A stretch of 64,000 bases of DNA, taken from Psychrobacter immobilis (GTDB taxonomy: Bacteria; Pseudomonadota; Gammaproteobacteria; Pseudomonadales; Moraxellaceae). Position 1 is the stretch's first letter. Every line of letters starts with the position of its first letter. The stretch spans positions 62,001-126,000 of the forward strand of contig NZ_CAJGZQ010000008.1 of NCBI RefSeq assembly GCF_904846185.1, given 5' to 3'. Positions 10,227 through 20,013 of the stretch are shown piece by piece. Both the position numbers and the translations under genes were made by a program. The notes under the pieces were generated by a model that was not told the origin of the DNA, searched no databases, and saw nothing but the letters and a program-made list of their open reading frames with translations.

Positions 10227-10700
10227 TTAGAAGCGGTAATGAGAGAACGCTTTGTTAGCATCTGCCATGCGGTGAACTTCGTCACGCTTTTTCATAGCAG
10301 CACCTTTGCCATCAGCAGCATCATTCAATTCGCCAGCCAAACGCAAAGCCATTGATTTTTCAGAACGCTTAGCAGCAGCTTCAGCTAACCAACGCATAGC
10401 CAAGGCAGTACGACGGGAGGGGCGTACTTCCATTGGTACTTGGTAGGTTGCACCACCAACGCGGCGAGCTTTCACTTCTACCATTGGGCGTACATTTTCT
10501 AAAACTTCTTCGAAGAAAGATACTGGATCTTCGATTTTACGTTTTTCGCTTACTGTTTCAAGTGCACCGTATACGATACGCTCAGCAGTAGATTTTTTAC
10601 CATGACTCATTACATGGTTGATGAATTTTGCAACAGTTTGGCTACCAAACTTAGGATCCGGTAGGATCTCACGGGTAGCAACGACGCGACGTCTTGGCAT
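10227..10700 (-). CDS. rpsG: 30S ribosomal protein S7
   Basis: Primary 16S rRNA binder that nucleates the 30S head and lies by the E site. The start chosen gives [20 protein letters not shown], the family N terminus, with AAGGA about 11 nt upstream; 17 further upstream codons in frame are discarded. The 157 residues include the conserved [16 protein letters not shown] and [20 protein letters not shown]. It lies between rpsL and fusA as in the str operon. Confidence 0.97.
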   Translation of the reverse strand: MPRRRVVATREILPDPKFGSQTVAKFINHVMSHGKKSTAERIVYGALETVSEKRKIEDPVSFFEEVLENVRPMVEVKARRVGGATYQVPMEVRPSRRTALAMRWLAEAAAKRSEKSMALRLAGELNDAADGKGAAMKKRDEVHRMADANKAFSHYRF

Positions 10701-10906
10701 AATAATAATCCTTTTCTTCAGGAGTGTCTGACATTCACAATCTCGCACCAATTAATATTGGATGGCGTTATATCGAGTTGTCAGTCAGCCTTACTGCACG
10801 GCGGTATGTTTTAACAGTGAATTACTAATTTAATAATACTGTCAACACCAGACCCATGCACAGTTAATGTTTGGTATAAAAAAGCTTAGCTAATAACGAT
10901 TAGTTA

Positions 10907-11281
10907 TTAAACTTTAGGCTTCTTAGCACCATATTTAGAGCGACCTTGCTTACGGTCTTTAACGCCTGCGCAATCTAATGCACCACGAACGGTGTGATAA
11001 CGTACACCTGGTAGATCTTTTACACGACCACCACGGATAAGAACAACACTGTGCTCTTGTAAGTTATGACCTTCGCCGCCGATGTAGCTTGATACTTCAT
11101 AGCCTGAAGTCAAACGTACACGACATACTTTACGCATGGCTGAGTTAGGTTTTTTAGGGGTAGTAGTATATACGCGAGTACATACACCACGACGTTGTGG
11201 GCACGCTTCCAACGCAGGAACTTTTGACTTTTCCTTGATGGTTTTGCGACCTTTACGAATCAATTGGTTAGTTGTTGCCAT
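10907..11281 (-). CDS. rpsL: 30S ribosomal protein S12
   Basis: Decoding-centre protein and the classical streptomycin target. The start gives [20 protein letters not shown], preceded by GAAGGATG; 19 in-frame upstream codons are not used. The 124 residues equal the E. coli length. The streptomycin-relevant loops are wild type: [13 protein letters not shown] keeps the Lys of PKKPNS, and [11 protein letters not shown] follows GGRVKDLPG. It is the first gene of the str unit, behind a strong promoter. Confidence 0.98.
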   Translation of the reverse strand: MATTNQLIRKGRKTIKEKSKVPALEACPQRRGVCTRVYTTTPKKPNSAMRKVCRVRLTSGYEVSSYIGGEGHNLQEHSVVLIRGGRVKDLPGVRYHTVRGALDCAGVKDRKQGRSKYGAKKPKV

Positions 11282-11384
11282 GAGGCATCCTTCTCCCGTT
11301 TGGTATAAAACAAAAAAATGGGGAAACGCACCATCCATCTGACTTTAATGACAGATTTTGGTACACCCATTTTTAGGACAGTGT

Positions 11385-11413
11385 ATTATAAAGAGTTGTT
11401 GCTGCTATTTCAA
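11385..11413 (-). promoter_or_regulatory. Sigma70 promoter of the str operon
   Basis: On the minus strand, TTGAAA (11408-11413) and TATAAT (11385-11390) are separated by exactly 17 bp, near the consensus. Transcription would start near 11378, giving an rpsL leader of about 97 nt. It is one of the best promoter matches in the window, as expected for a ribosomal protein operon. Confidence 0.8.
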
Positions 11414-11738
11414 CCACTTATGCGTGATTGCACTTTACAACATTTGATAGATATGCATTCACCCTACTACTATAACACTTTATCTATTTTAGTTAAAAAT
11501 CAGCTGAAAAGTAGATTGTCATAGAGTATATCGAAAGTAGCGTCACGAACGATTTAAATAGGATATTTAACTATAAATAAATAGCAATTTATAAATACTA
11601 AATGGCGATATTATCTTGTTTTTCAAGAGAAAGAAGACACTATCGCCAAAATTGATAGTAGATATCCAGCTCATAATCCTTCTATGATATAAGCTGGCTT
11701 AAGACAGAAGGTACTTAAGTCTGATTATTTAGACGCCC
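11414..11738. other. Gene-free gap upstream of the str promoter
   Basis: This gap separates the str promoter from the EcsC-like gene. The one structure I see pairs GGCGATA (11604-11610) with TATCGCC (11641-11647), with an inner CTTG/CAAG helix. It could end the EcsC-like transcript, though it lacks a strong U tract. No coding frame here looks real. Confidence 0.4.
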
Positions 11739-12932
11739 TTATTTGCTTTTCTTGTTAGCCGTCTTGTTTGATTTGCTGTCAGAGGATTTGTTCTGACTGC
11801 CTTGCTTGTCATTGTTGTCATTGTCGTCTTTCTGCGTTTCTTTCACGATCTTTTCATCAGCTTCTTGATGGTTGTTTTTTTCTTCAGCAGTGTCTTTCTT
11901 GCTATCGGTATCCTTGCTTGACTCTTTCTCAGCATCTTGCTGCTTGTCATTGTCAGCTGTTTTGTTTACCTTAGCTTCATTACCGCTATCATCAGTGATT
12001 GCGCGATTGGCAAGTTTGGCTTCTGGGGCAAAAGTCGCTTGAGCCACGCCAATCACTTCATCAATGAGCTGGCTGTTGTAGCGCATACCAACGATAACAG
12101 CAGTAACTGGTAAGAATTTGCGTATCCACGTTAAATTGATTTTATCCAAATCTATACCGACCTGACTGGCAATACTGTCAACTTGTTCTGCATAAAAGTT
12201 GACGTTTTTATCCTTTAGACCTAGGTTTTTTAGCTCATTATGTAGACCACTGCTTTGGGCATTATCCAATAAACCTTTGCCGATACCAATACCTGCTAGC
12301 AATGCTTGTTTTTCTTGCATCTTGCTCAGATCAGCATTCGCTAGCAGCTCGTATGCCATTTTGACGCCTTGCTTACCTGTGAGTGGTTTATTGTAGACAG
12401 CACCCAACTGATAGACGGTACGTAATGATACCAATAAAAGCCAAAGCGTATCAGCCAGTAAACCAGGAAGCCCAGCCAAACCTGTTAGGCCCCCTATCGT
12501 TGCCAATGCACGATTTTGATTGGCGATATCAGTAGCTAATGCATAACGCTCTTCATCATCCAAGCTTGCGATATTGGCGAAACGATGCTCATTAGGTAAA
12601 TCGATCTGACTCCAGTTAGAAGCAAGATTTGCCACTTGTGCAAAAGCGCCATCGACCGTCGACTGAAAGAAACTGTTTGGCACTACTTTTTTGGCATATT
12701 TACCATAGGTGGCAAAACGTGGCCCTAACAACTGCTGAGTGGCTTTTAACGTTTGCTCACGGAATAAATCCTGCTGATAGTCTTCATCGCCTAAGTTGAC
12801 TGCTTTGTATTGACGCGGTTTTCCCGTCTTAGCGTTCATACTATCAATCATAGCGCCCATGCGCTCTAGATTATTGCGAGTAAAAGAGCCAACGGTAGTG
12901 ATACCTTTAGAGAGAGTACTACGCTTCGCCAT
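11739..12932 (-). CDS. EcsC-family-like protein with a charged low-complexity tail
   Basis: The 397-residue protein resembles the EcsC family, named from Bacillus EcsC and of unknown biochemical role. I base this on the alpha-helical core (about 40-310) with the hydrophobic Gly/Leu-rich segment GGLTGLAGLPGLLADTLWLL near residue 147-166 and SLRTVYQLGAVY after it. From about residue 318 to the end the protein is almost entirely Lys, Asp, Glu, Asn, Gln and Ser, which looks disordered. No signal peptide is seen. It is a single gene, divergent from fabB. Family assignment is moderate; function is unknown. Confidence 0.6.
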   Translation of the reverse strand: MAKRSTLSKGITTVGSFTRNNLERMGAMIDSMNAKTGKPRQYKAVNLGDEDYQQDLFREQTLKATQQLLGPRFATYGKYAKKVVPNSFFQSTVDGAFAQVANLASNWSQIDLPNEHRFANIASLDDEERYALATDIANQNRALATIGGLTGLAGLPGLLADTLWLLLVSLRTVYQLGAVYNKPLTGKQGVKMAYELLANADLSKMQEKQALLAGIGIGKGLLDNAQSSGLHNELKNLGLKDKNVNFYAEQVDSIASQVGIDLDKINLTWIRKFLPVTAVIVGMRYNSQLIDEVIGVAQATFAPEAKLANRAITDDSGNEAKVNKTADNDKQQDAEKESSKDTDSKKDTAEEKNNHQEADEKIVKETQKDDNDNNDKQGSQNKSSDSKSNKTANKKSK

Positions 12933-13428
12933 CGTGATGTCCTTAATGTGATGAGTAATTTTGTTTTATTGTAAGCGATTTATAATAATAGATGTGCCAT
13001 TCTAGTCAATCACTATAATCGATGTCAGTGCTAACAATGTTATCGCAATCACAAATTTTGTATCCAAAAGTATCACTTGATGTATGATTGATACCATCTT
13101 ATAAGCTGTCTTCAATCAAATGGTCTTTTTAGATGGCTTTAGACAGCAAGCGCGATTTTGTCGTTATTTTGCACTTGTACAAAGATTTTGGACGCTCGAT
13201 ACGTTATCATGTGCCATAACTCACAGTACACTTGTACTTCTATTTATAAGTAGTCCGTTACTTATAGATAATCAGTTACCAAGCATATAGTTTTACTATG
13301 ATCATCACAATGATTGTAAAATGAGGCTTTGACGCTCAATACACCCTAATATTAAATAATAGAAATACATACTTAAAAACGATTATTAAAAATAATTGTG
13401 AAAAATCGTTACTCATAAGGAATAGAAT
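12933..13428. promoter_or_regulatory. Divergent control region between the EcsC-like gene and fabB
   Basis: About 496 bp with no plausible coding frame. It holds a 14-bp palindrome AGTACACTTGTACT and, 50 bp upstream of that, a second TTGTACAA palindrome (13174-13181). A GGAAT ribosome-binding-like sequence lies just before fabB. Confidence 0.45.
13225..13238. promoter_or_regulatory. Palindromic operator candidate upstream of fabB (FabR/DesT-like)
   Basis: AGTACA-CT-TGTACT is a perfect inverted repeat about 190 bp before fabB. In Enterobacteria, the TetR-family repressor FabR binds a palindrome with a TACA..TGTA core ahead of fabB. The resemblance in both location and core suggests a regulator of unsaturated fatty acid synthesis. 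The half-site TTGTACAA at 13174-13181 may be a second site. Regulator identity is inference. Confidence 0.4.
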
Positions 13429-14664
13429 ATGCGCCGCGTTGTTATCACTGGAGCAGGGATTGTCTCTTGTATCGGACATGATTTAGCCACGGTTACTGCC
13501 GCTCTAAAGCAAGGGCAGTCTGGCATTACATTTAATGAGGCTTATGCTGAGCATGGGTTTAAATCACACGTTAGCGGCAGTATCGACCAGTCGACGCTTG
13601 ATACCAGTGGTATCGATCGTAAGTTGAAGCGGTTTTTTAGTGATGCCAGTCTATACGCTTATGTCAGTGCTTTAAACGCCATTGAGCAGTCTGGTTTGTC
13701 GCTTGAAACCATCAATAATAATCCACGCGTGGGCGTGGTCGCAAGCTCTGGCGGCGCATCGACAGAGAATATTGTCAATGCCATAGATGCCATGCGGGAT
13801 AAAGGTCTGCGCGGTGTCGGCGCGATGGCTGTGCCAAAAACAATGGGCAGCTCAGTATCAGCGGCATTGGCAACAGGTTTAAAAATCCAAGGCGTATCAT
13901 ACTCGCTCACCTCTGCTTGTGCGACGTCGACCCATTGCATCGGTCATGCGGCTGAACTTATTCAGTTGGGCAAAGCAGATGTGATACTCGCGGGTGGTAG
14001 CGAAGCGGAACACTGGACACAGTCTTGTATGTTTGATGCCATGGGTGCAGTCAGTACGCAATATAATGAGACACCGCAGCGCGCCTCAAGAGCTTATGAT
14101 AAAGATCGTGATGGCTTCGTGATTGCTGCTGGTGGTGCGATGGTAGTGGTTGAAAGTCTAGAGCATGCGCAAGCACGTGGCGCCAACATATTGGCTGAAA
14201 TCGTCGGTTATGGTGCCAGCTCTGATGGCGCTGAAATGGTTGCGCCAAGTGGTGAAGGTGCCCTGCGCTGTATGCAGCAAGCACTGGCCGAAGCTGGTTT
14301 GCAAACTGTCGACTATATCAATAGCCACGGTACTAGTACGCCACTTGGTGACATCACTGAGCTTAAAGCCATTGCTAAAGCATTTGGTGATGATATCAGT
14401 CAAGTACCTGCGATCAGCTCTACCAAATCTATGACAGGTCATAGCCTCGGTGCCGTTGGTGCGCAAGAATTAATCTATTGCTTATTGATGTTACAAGAAG
14501 GCTTCATTGCGCCCAGTATCAATGTTGATAATTTAGACCCTGCGGCTGAAGGCTTTGATATTGTCACCGAAATGCGTGAAGCCAAGCTTGAGACGCTAAT
14601 GAGCAACAGCTTTGGCTTTGGCGGTACTAATGCCACATTAATCATTAAAAAGTTTGACGCCTAA
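13429..14664 (+). CDS. fabB: 3-oxoacyl-[ACP] synthase I (KAS I)
   Basis: Condensing enzyme that elongates acyl-ACP with malonyl-ACP; the FabB type is needed for unsaturated fatty acid synthesis in the FabA/FabB pathway. The 411 residues start [18 protein letters not shown]. The Cys-His-His triad is visible: Cys164 in [10 protein letters not shown], His300 in [11 protein letters not shown], and a His near 335 in SMTGHSLGA. The C-terminal glycine-rich [11 protein letters not shown] is present. Sequence style and length fit FabB better than FabF. pabB follows after 2 bp. A palindrome upstream may be its operator. Confidence 0.92.
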   Translation: MRRVVITGAGIVSCIGHDLATVTAALKQGQSGITFNEAYAEHGFKSHVSGSIDQSTLDTSGIDRKLKRFFSDASLYAYVSALNAIEQSGLSLETINNNPRVGVVASSGGASTENIVNAIDAMRDKGLRGVGAMAVPKTMGSSVSAALATGLKIQGVSYSLTSACATSTHCIGHAAELIQLGKADVILAGGSEAEHWTQSCMFDAMGAVSTQYNETPQRASRAYDKDRDGFVIAAGGAMVVVESLEHAQARGANILAEIVGYGASSDGAEMVAPSGEGALRCMQQALAEAGLQTVDYINSHGTSTPLGDITELKAIAKAFGDDISQVPAISSTKSMTGHSLGAVGAQELIYCLLMLQEGFIAPSINVDNLDPAAEGFDIVTEMREAKLETLMSNSFGFGGTNATLIIKKFDA

Positions 14665-14666
14665 CT

Positions 14667-16367
14667 ATGCTCGTAGCACATCCTCTCAAAACTGAGCAAA
14701 TGATGTCTGATCCATCGCCAGCTACTAAACCTAGCTGGCGTTTTGGTGACCTATCGTCTGCAGAACTTATGCCGCTGCTACAGCAGTATTTGATCGCACA
14801 AGATACTGAGGCAAACTGGCAATTGGTTTGGCTCAACAATGATGGTCAACCAGTGATTGGCTTATTGCCAAAAGTAAGCTGGTTTGTTTATGATTGTGCT
14901 GAAAAAACGTCAAACTCGAACGAACAAGCAGCCCTTTATCAAGTCACAAAAACCTGCCGTGACGCCGTTCACAATGATATCACTCATATGAGTTATAGCG
15001 ACTGGCAAGATGAATTAATCAGTTATAGTCAAACTTATGATACTGATAATGAAAACCCAGAATCAGTAAGCGATTTAAATGAAAAACCAAGTTATCATCA
15101 TGGTTTGATAGGTTTTATTGGTTATGATATTGCGGCTCATGAGCTAAGCCCGGCCGCCAAAATTGAGCGAGCAGCACAGCCTTGTGCCGTATTAGGACAT
15201 TATGATATTTACCTAAGACCTGATGGAAATGATGGCAACACAGGTTGGAAATTAACGATAAAGGCAACTGCTAACGACTCTGAAAACGACTTTAATAGTC
15301 AGCAAAAAAATAAAATGATCACGGCACTTGTCTCTTATTTAAATATAGTAGATAAAAAGCTGGCTGATGACTGTCTCAATAAAACGCAACTGACAGCATC
15401 ATCAACGCCTGCTCCTGTAGTATTGAAATCACGATGGCGCAAACAGGACTATCAACAAGCATTCAATCAAACCCAAAAATATCTACAGCAAGGCGACTGT
15501 TATCAAATCAACCTAACCCAAGAATGGCAAGGTTTTTTTGATCATAATCCTAGTGATAATGGCACTTTGCCGATGCTGATTGATTATTTGCCTGCTTTAC
15601 ATCGTAATACCCAAGCACCTTTTGCTGGATACTTAGCGGTTAATCCCTTTAACCGTGAAATCAAAGATAATACGTCCCAGCATCCGTTTGAGTTATTGAG
15701 CTGCTCGCCTGAGTTGTTTTTTACATTTACCAAGGATATCGATACTGGCAAGCACCATATCATCACTAAGCCCATCAAAGGGACCATGCCGCGCAGCACC
15801 AATATTCAACAAGACCATGCTTATAAACAGCAACTGACTGATAGTGAAAAGGATCGCGCCGAAAATGTGATGATTGTCGATTTATTGCGTAATGACTTGG
15901 GTAAATATGCCAAGATAGGCAGTGTAAAAGTGCCGCAGTTATTCGCGATTGAGAGTTTTAGTAATGTGCACCATATGGTCAGCACCATTACCGCAGAATT
16001 ACAGACGGACACTCACCCACTCGCCGTTTTATTTGGTAGTTTGCCTGCTGGCTCGATTACTGGCACCCCAAAAAAGCGGGCGGTTGAAATTATATCTGAG
16101 CTAGAAACTGCACCGCGCGGTGCTTATTGCGGCACATTGGGCTATATGAACTTTGATGGTAGTGGTCAATGGAATGTACTCATTCGTACGCTGCAAGCTA
16201 ACACTTCATCACATAATGAGTTGGATCAAAAAAGACATATTAGCTTATGGGCAGGCGGTGGTATCACTGTCGCCTCTGATTGCGATGCTGAATACCAAGA
16301 ATGTTTGGATAAAGTCGGTAATCTATTAAGCGTTTTAACTCAAGAAAATACCCACAAATACCCTTAA
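14667..16367 (+). CDS. pabB: Aminodeoxychorismate synthase component I
   Basis: Converts chorismate with ammonia to 4-amino-4-deoxychorismate for p-aminobenzoate and folate. The 566-residue protein belongs to the TrpE/PabB chorismate-binding family. The diagnostic PIKGT motif (Lys at residue 371) is the PabB form, as opposed to PIAGT in TrpE. Other motifs are GSLPAGSITGTPKKRAVEII and the C-terminal WAGGGITVASDCDAEYQE. An N-terminal tail and a Ser/Asp/Asn-rich stretch make it longer than E. coli PabB (453). It starts 2 bp after fabB; an alternative start is at 14703. The glutaminase partner (PabA) is not in the window. Confidence 0.88.
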   Translation: MLVAHPLKTEQMMSDPSPATKPSWRFGDLSSAELMPLLQQYLIAQDTEANWQLVWLNNDGQPVIGLLPKVSWFVYDCAEKTSNSNEQAALYQVTKTCRDAVHNDITHMSYSDWQDELISYSQTYDTDNENPESVSDLNEKPSYHHGLIGFIGYDIAAHELSPAAKIERAAQPCAVLGHYDIYLRPDGNDGNTGWKLTIKATANDSENDFNSQQKNKMITALVSYLNIVDKKLADDCLNKTQLTASSTPAPVVLKSRWRKQDYQQAFNQTQKYLQQGDCYQINLTQEWQGFFDHNPSDNGTLPMLIDYLPALHRNTQAPFAGYLAVNPFNREIKDNTSQHPFELLSCSPELFFTFTKDIDTGKHHIITKPIKGTMPRSTNIQQDHAYKQQLTDSEKDRAENVMIVDLLRNDLGKYAKIGSVKVPQLFAIESFSNVHHMVSTITAELQTDTHPLAVLFGSLPAGSITGTPKKRAVEIISELETAPRGAYCGTLGYMNFDGSGQWNVLIRTLQANTSSHNELDQKRHISLWAGGGITVASDCDAEYQECLDKVGNLLSVLTQENTHKYP

Positions 16368-16401
16368 AATTGTTCTAAAAAGATGATCGGAGAAATCCAT
16401 C

Positions 16402-16437
16402 AAAAAGCCTGCGCAACATGATGTTGGCAGGCTTTTT
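16402..16437. terminator. Bidirectional terminator between pabB and hisC
   Basis: Stem AAAAAGCCTGC (16402-16412) pairs perfectly with GCAGGCTTTTT (16427-16437), with an inner CAAC/GTTG helix in the loop. It serves the convergent genes pabB (plus) and hisC (minus). Confidence 0.88.
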
Positions 16438-16491
16438 ATCAATATAAGCATCGTCATTCAATTATTAACTGTCAAAATCGCGAACCAGATA

Positions 16492-17625
16492 TTAATCAGC
16501 AATAATTTCAGCCTCTTTCTGCAACATCTGTATAGCATCTATCAAACGGTTGTTTTGCTCTACTGTACCGGTAGTGATACGCAAATACTCATTGATGCGT
16601 GGCTTGTCAAAATGACGGACGATGATACCTTGCTCACGTAACGCATTCGCTACCATATTGGCATTACCGCCTTTAGGACGGGCAAAAACAAAGTTGGCAT
16701 GCGATGGCAACACATCAAAACCTAACACTGTCAGCTCTGCTGTGAGAGATTGGCGTAAGTCGATGACTTGCTGGCAGGTCTGGGTAAAATACTCAACATC
16801 CAATACACTGGCAGTCGCCCCTACTTGCGCCAGCTTATCCAGTGGATAGCTATTAAAGCTATTTTTCATACGGGTTAAGGCTTCAATCAATGAGGCATTA
16901 CCAAAAGCCATACCGACGCGCAATCCAGCAAGCGAACGTGACTTTGAAAAAGTTTGGGTCACAAGAATGTTGTCAAACTCATTGATCAGGCTCACTGCTG
17001 AAATTTCTGCATCTGAGCTACCGTCAGCTGCCCGCGCAAAATCAATATAAGCCTCATCAATCACAATCACTGAATTTGAGTGCTCACTAGCCAGCTTACG
17101 AATATCGGCAAGCGATAATAATAATCCAGTTGGGGCATTTGGATTGGCAATGATGATGCCGCTACAAGGCTGGCGATAGGCATAAGGATCAATACTAAAA
17201 TCTTCTTCCAAGGCGATTTGTACCAGCTCGATACCAAAGGTCTGCGCATAGACTGGATAGAAACTATAGCTGATATCAGGTGCTAAAATAGGTCGCTCTT
17301 TCAGGAAAAAGCTGGCAAATACTAGCGCCAATACTTCATCAGAGCCATTGCCAACAAACACTTGGTTGATATCAATATCATAGAGTTGTGCCAATGCGGC
17401 ACGCAAATCATCAGACTCAGGCGCTGGATATAAACGCAGATCATCCGCTTGCTGCTCTAGGACTTTTGCGATTGCCTCGCCTACTTTTGGTGACGGCGGG
17501 AATGGGTTTTCATTGGTATTTAATTTGCATAAATTTTCATGCTGAGGCTGCTCACCAGGAACGTAAGGTGACAAATTACGCGCTTTAGATGACCAAAGTC
17601 TGGTGTCTATCTTTAACTCACTCAT
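16492..17625 (-). CDS. hisC: Histidinol-phosphate aminotransferase
   Basis: PLP enzyme converting imidazole-acetol phosphate plus glutamate to histidinol phosphate in histidine biosynthesis. The 377 residues show fold-type I aminotransferase motifs: NENPFPPSP near the N terminus, ANPNAPTG for PLP binding, DEAYIDFA, and the Schiff-base lysine in TFSKSRSLAGLRVG. The C-terminal YLRITTGT is typical. It lies 79 bp after hisD in the same direction, supporting HisC rather than another aminotransferase. Confidence 0.93.
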   Translation of the reverse strand: MSELKIDTRLWSSKARNLSPYVPGEQPQHENLCKLNTNENPFPPSPKVGEAIAKVLEQQADDLRLYPAPESDDLRAALAQLYDIDINQVFVGNGSDEVLALVFASFFLKERPILAPDISYSFYPVYAQTFGIELVQIALEEDFSIDPYAYRQPCSGIIIANPNAPTGLLLSLADIRKLASEHSNSVIVIDEAYIDFARAADGSSDAEISAVSLINEFDNILVTQTFSKSRSLAGLRVGMAFGNASLIEALTRMKNSFNSYPLDKLAQVGATASVLDVEYFTQTCQQVIDLRQSLTAELTVLGFDVLPSHANFVFARPKGGNANMVANALREQGIIVRHFDKPRINEYLRITTGTVEQNNRLIDAIQMLQKEAEIIAD

Positions 17626-17704
17626 AAGTTATCCTACTATTAGCCACATAAATTGTTAAATATAAATCTCAAAAGTACAATTCAAAAGTAATCATTAAGC
17701 CACG

Positions 17705-19000
17705 TTACTGATAACGGTAACGGGCTGAGCGCGCATGGGCTTCTAAGTCCTCACGTTGCGCTAAAATATCTGCGGTCTCAGCCAATGGCTTACTACCGGC
17801 TTCAGTACAATAAATAATCGATGATTTCTTTTGGAAATCATAAACGCCAAGCGGTGAAGAGAAACGCGCAGTGCCAGAGGTTGGCAACACGTGATTGGGT
17901 CCTGCACAGTAGTCACCAATCGCCTCAGGCGTGTGACGCCCCATGAAAATAGCACCTGCATGACGAATATCATTGAGTAGCGCATCAGGATGATCAACTG
18001 ACAACTCTAAATGTTCTGGGGCAACCCGATTAATCACCACCATACCTTCAACGCGGTCTTTGACTAAAATAAGTGCGCCACGATTTTTTAGGGAATCGCG
18101 GGCGATATCGGCTTTTGGCAACTCTGCCAGCGCTTTTTCAATTTCAGCCGCGACGTCTGCAAGCTGCTGTTCACTGGTCGTGACAAAGATAGCTTGAGCG
18201 ATACGGTCATGCTCAGCCTGTGACAATAAATCCATCGCCAACCAATCGGCGCGATCTTGCGCCTCGCCCTCTGCATAGACCAATACTTCAGAAGGACCAG
18301 CGATCATATCAATCCCAACTTGACCAAATACCGCGCGCTTTGCCGCTGCAACATATTTATTACCAGGGCCAGTGATTTTATCCACCGCTGGAATCGTTTC
18401 GGTACCATATGCCAAGGCAGCAACCGCTTGCGCACCGCCGATGGTAAAGACACGGTCGACTTGTGCCAAATGTGCGGCGGCTAGCACCAATGGATTGAGC
18501 ACGCCTTTTGGCGCTGGCACCACCATGATGACCTCTTTAACACCCGCCACTTTGGCAGGAATCGCATTCATTAATACCGAAGACGGATAAGAGGCCAAAC
18601 CACCAGGCACATAAATACCAACGCGATCAAGCGGCGTCACTTTTTGACCCAAGCGATTACCAAGCTCATCTTCATACTGCCAAGTCTCTTGTACTTGGCG
18701 CTCATGAAAAGTCTGCACACGCGTTGCTGCGGTGGTCAATGCGGATTTCACTGTATCATCAAGATTCGCAAACGCTTCCGCAAGTGCCTCTTTAGACAGC
18801 TCTAGCTCTTGCATCGTCGTCGCCGGATGCTGATCGAATTGCTGGGTTAATGCCAGTACGACGCGATCGCCATCACGCCGAACTTGCGCGATGATATCAT
18901 CAACGGTCTTAAGTAAATCGGCATCATTGACGGTTTCAAAGGCAAGTAACTCTGTCAATTGACTGTCAAAATCGGCATCTTGGGTACTTAGTTGGCGCAT
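17705..19000 (-). CDS. hisD: Histidinol dehydrogenase
   Basis: Zinc enzyme that oxidises histidinol to histidine in two NAD-dependent steps. The 431 residues contain the family signature region IDMIAGPSEVLVYA, the metal-site Gln and His in LSQAEHDRIAQ, the catalytic Glu-His pair in VAPEHLELS, and the C-terminal HARSARYRY with the last zinc His. The length matches E. coli HisD (434). It is followed by hisC and preceded by hisG, with a strong hairpin in the hisG-hisD gap. Confidence 0.96.
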   Translation of the reverse strand: MRQLSTQDADFDSQLTELLAFETVNDADLLKTVDDIIAQVRRDGDRVVLALTQQFDQHPATTMQELELSKEALAEAFANLDDTVKSALTTAATRVQTFHERQVQETWQYEDELGNRLGQKVTPLDRVGIYVPGGLASYPSSVLMNAIPAKVAGVKEVIMVVPAPKGVLNPLVLAAAHLAQVDRVFTIGGAQAVAALAYGTETIPAVDKITGPGNKYVAAAKRAVFGQVGIDMIAGPSEVLVYAEGEAQDRADWLAMDLLSQAEHDRIAQAIFVTTSEQQLADVAAEIEKALAELPKADIARDSLKNRGALILVKDRVEGMVVINRVAPEHLELSVDHPDALLNDIRHAGAIFMGRHTPEAIGDYCAGPNHVLPTSGTARFSSPLGVYDFQKKSSIIYCTEAGSKPLAETADILAQREDLEAHARSARYRYQ

Positions 19001-19165
19001 GACTTAATCCTATATCTGAGCATAAAAGACTGCTGAAAATTAGCGATGTAAAAATGAGGGGTATTGAGTATTAATAATAATTGTGATGGCTGATATACCA
19101 GTTTCTATATATTTAGTTTGTTCAGATTATACTAACCTCATACTTTCTGGCAAGCAAATACAACA

Positions 19166-19212
19166 AAACCAGTTTAGCACGCTATATCTATCTTATAGCG
19201 CTAAACTGGTTT
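19166..19212. terminator. Large hairpin terminator between hisG and hisD
   Basis: AAACCAGTTTAGC (19166-19178) pairs perfectly with GCTAAACTGGTTT (19200-19212), with an inner GCTATA (19181-19186) / TATAGC (19194-19199) helix after a 2-nt bulge. On the minus strand the stem ends in TTTTG. It lies 78 bp after the hisG stop, so hisG and hisDC may be partly separate units. Confidence 0.65.
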
Positions 19213-19289
19213 AAAAATTTGTATGACAATGCTTGAGATTACCAATGATTAGTATCGTTTGATAAAGCATTGATTCATTAGGAATTAAT

Positions 19290-19985
19290 TTATGAAGCGC
19301 TGGCAATACTATTTTTAAAGCTATCTAAAATCGGCTCAAGTAACGCAAATTTACGCTTGTAGCTCACTTGATTGACGATAAGGCGTGAGGACACATCGCA
19401 AATATGATCGCGTGCTTCAAGACCGTTGGCGCGCAACGTATTACCTGTATCAACCACATCGACGATCAAATCACCCAATCCGACCAACGGCGCAAGCTCC
19501 ATAGAGCCATACAGTTTAATCACATCGACTTGCTGACCTTGGCTCGCAAAGTAAGCGCGGGCGACATTGACGTATTTAGTCGCAATCCGTAGGCGACGAT
19601 TGGGTAGCGGCGCATCTTTTACACCAGCGGTCATCAGCTTACACTGAGCAATTTTCAAATCAAGCAGCTCATAAACGTGATTGGCACCATGCTCAAGCAA
19701 CACATCTTTACCCGCCACCCCAAAGTCAGCCGCGCCATGTTCAACGTAGGTTGGCACATCGCTGGCACGCAAAATCAATACACGCACATTCGGGTTTGAG
19801 GTTGGGAAAATAAGTTTGCGTGAGGCTTCAGGATCTTCTAACAATTCAACACCAGCTGCGCGTAGCAGTGGCATGGTCTCTTCTAGAATACGGCCTTTTG
19901 ATAAGGCCAGTGTTAAGCCTGAAAACTCATCATTTACTTCATTTAATAAACCATCATTTGGTAGGCTATTGCTTGCGTAAGTCAT
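19290..19985 (-). CDS. hisG: ATP phosphoribosyltransferase, short form
   Basis: Catalyses the first step of histidine synthesis, joining ATP and PRPP. Motifs include [16 protein letters not shown] near residue 25, [15 protein letters not shown], and the PRPP-binding [17 protein letters not shown]. At about 231 residues it is the short form that lacks the C-terminal regulatory domain and normally works with HisZ, which is not in this window. I chose the ATG giving [12 protein letters not shown]; an upstream GTG at 20015 would add 10 residues but overlaps a hairpin (20013-20035). The short N-terminal tail is variable in related proteins. Confidence 0.9.
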   Translation of the reverse strand: MTYASNSLPNDGLLNEVNDEFSGLTLALSKGRILEETMPLLRAAGVELLEDPEASRKLIFPTSNPNVRVLILRASDVPTYVEHGAADFGVAGKDVLLEHGANHVYELLDLKIAQCKLMTAGVKDAPLPNRRLRIATKYVNVARAYFASQGQQVDVIKLYGSMELAPLVGLGDLIVDVVDTGNTLRANGLEARDHICDVSSRLIVNQVSYKRKFALLEPILDSFKNSIASAS

Positions 19986-20013
19986 AATGACATCATGTCC
20001 ATGTACAGTTAAC

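Noticed and set aside
14667-16367. Calling the chorismate-binding protein TrpE
   Set aside because: It has PIKGT with the Lys typical of PabB, whereas TrpE has PIAGT.
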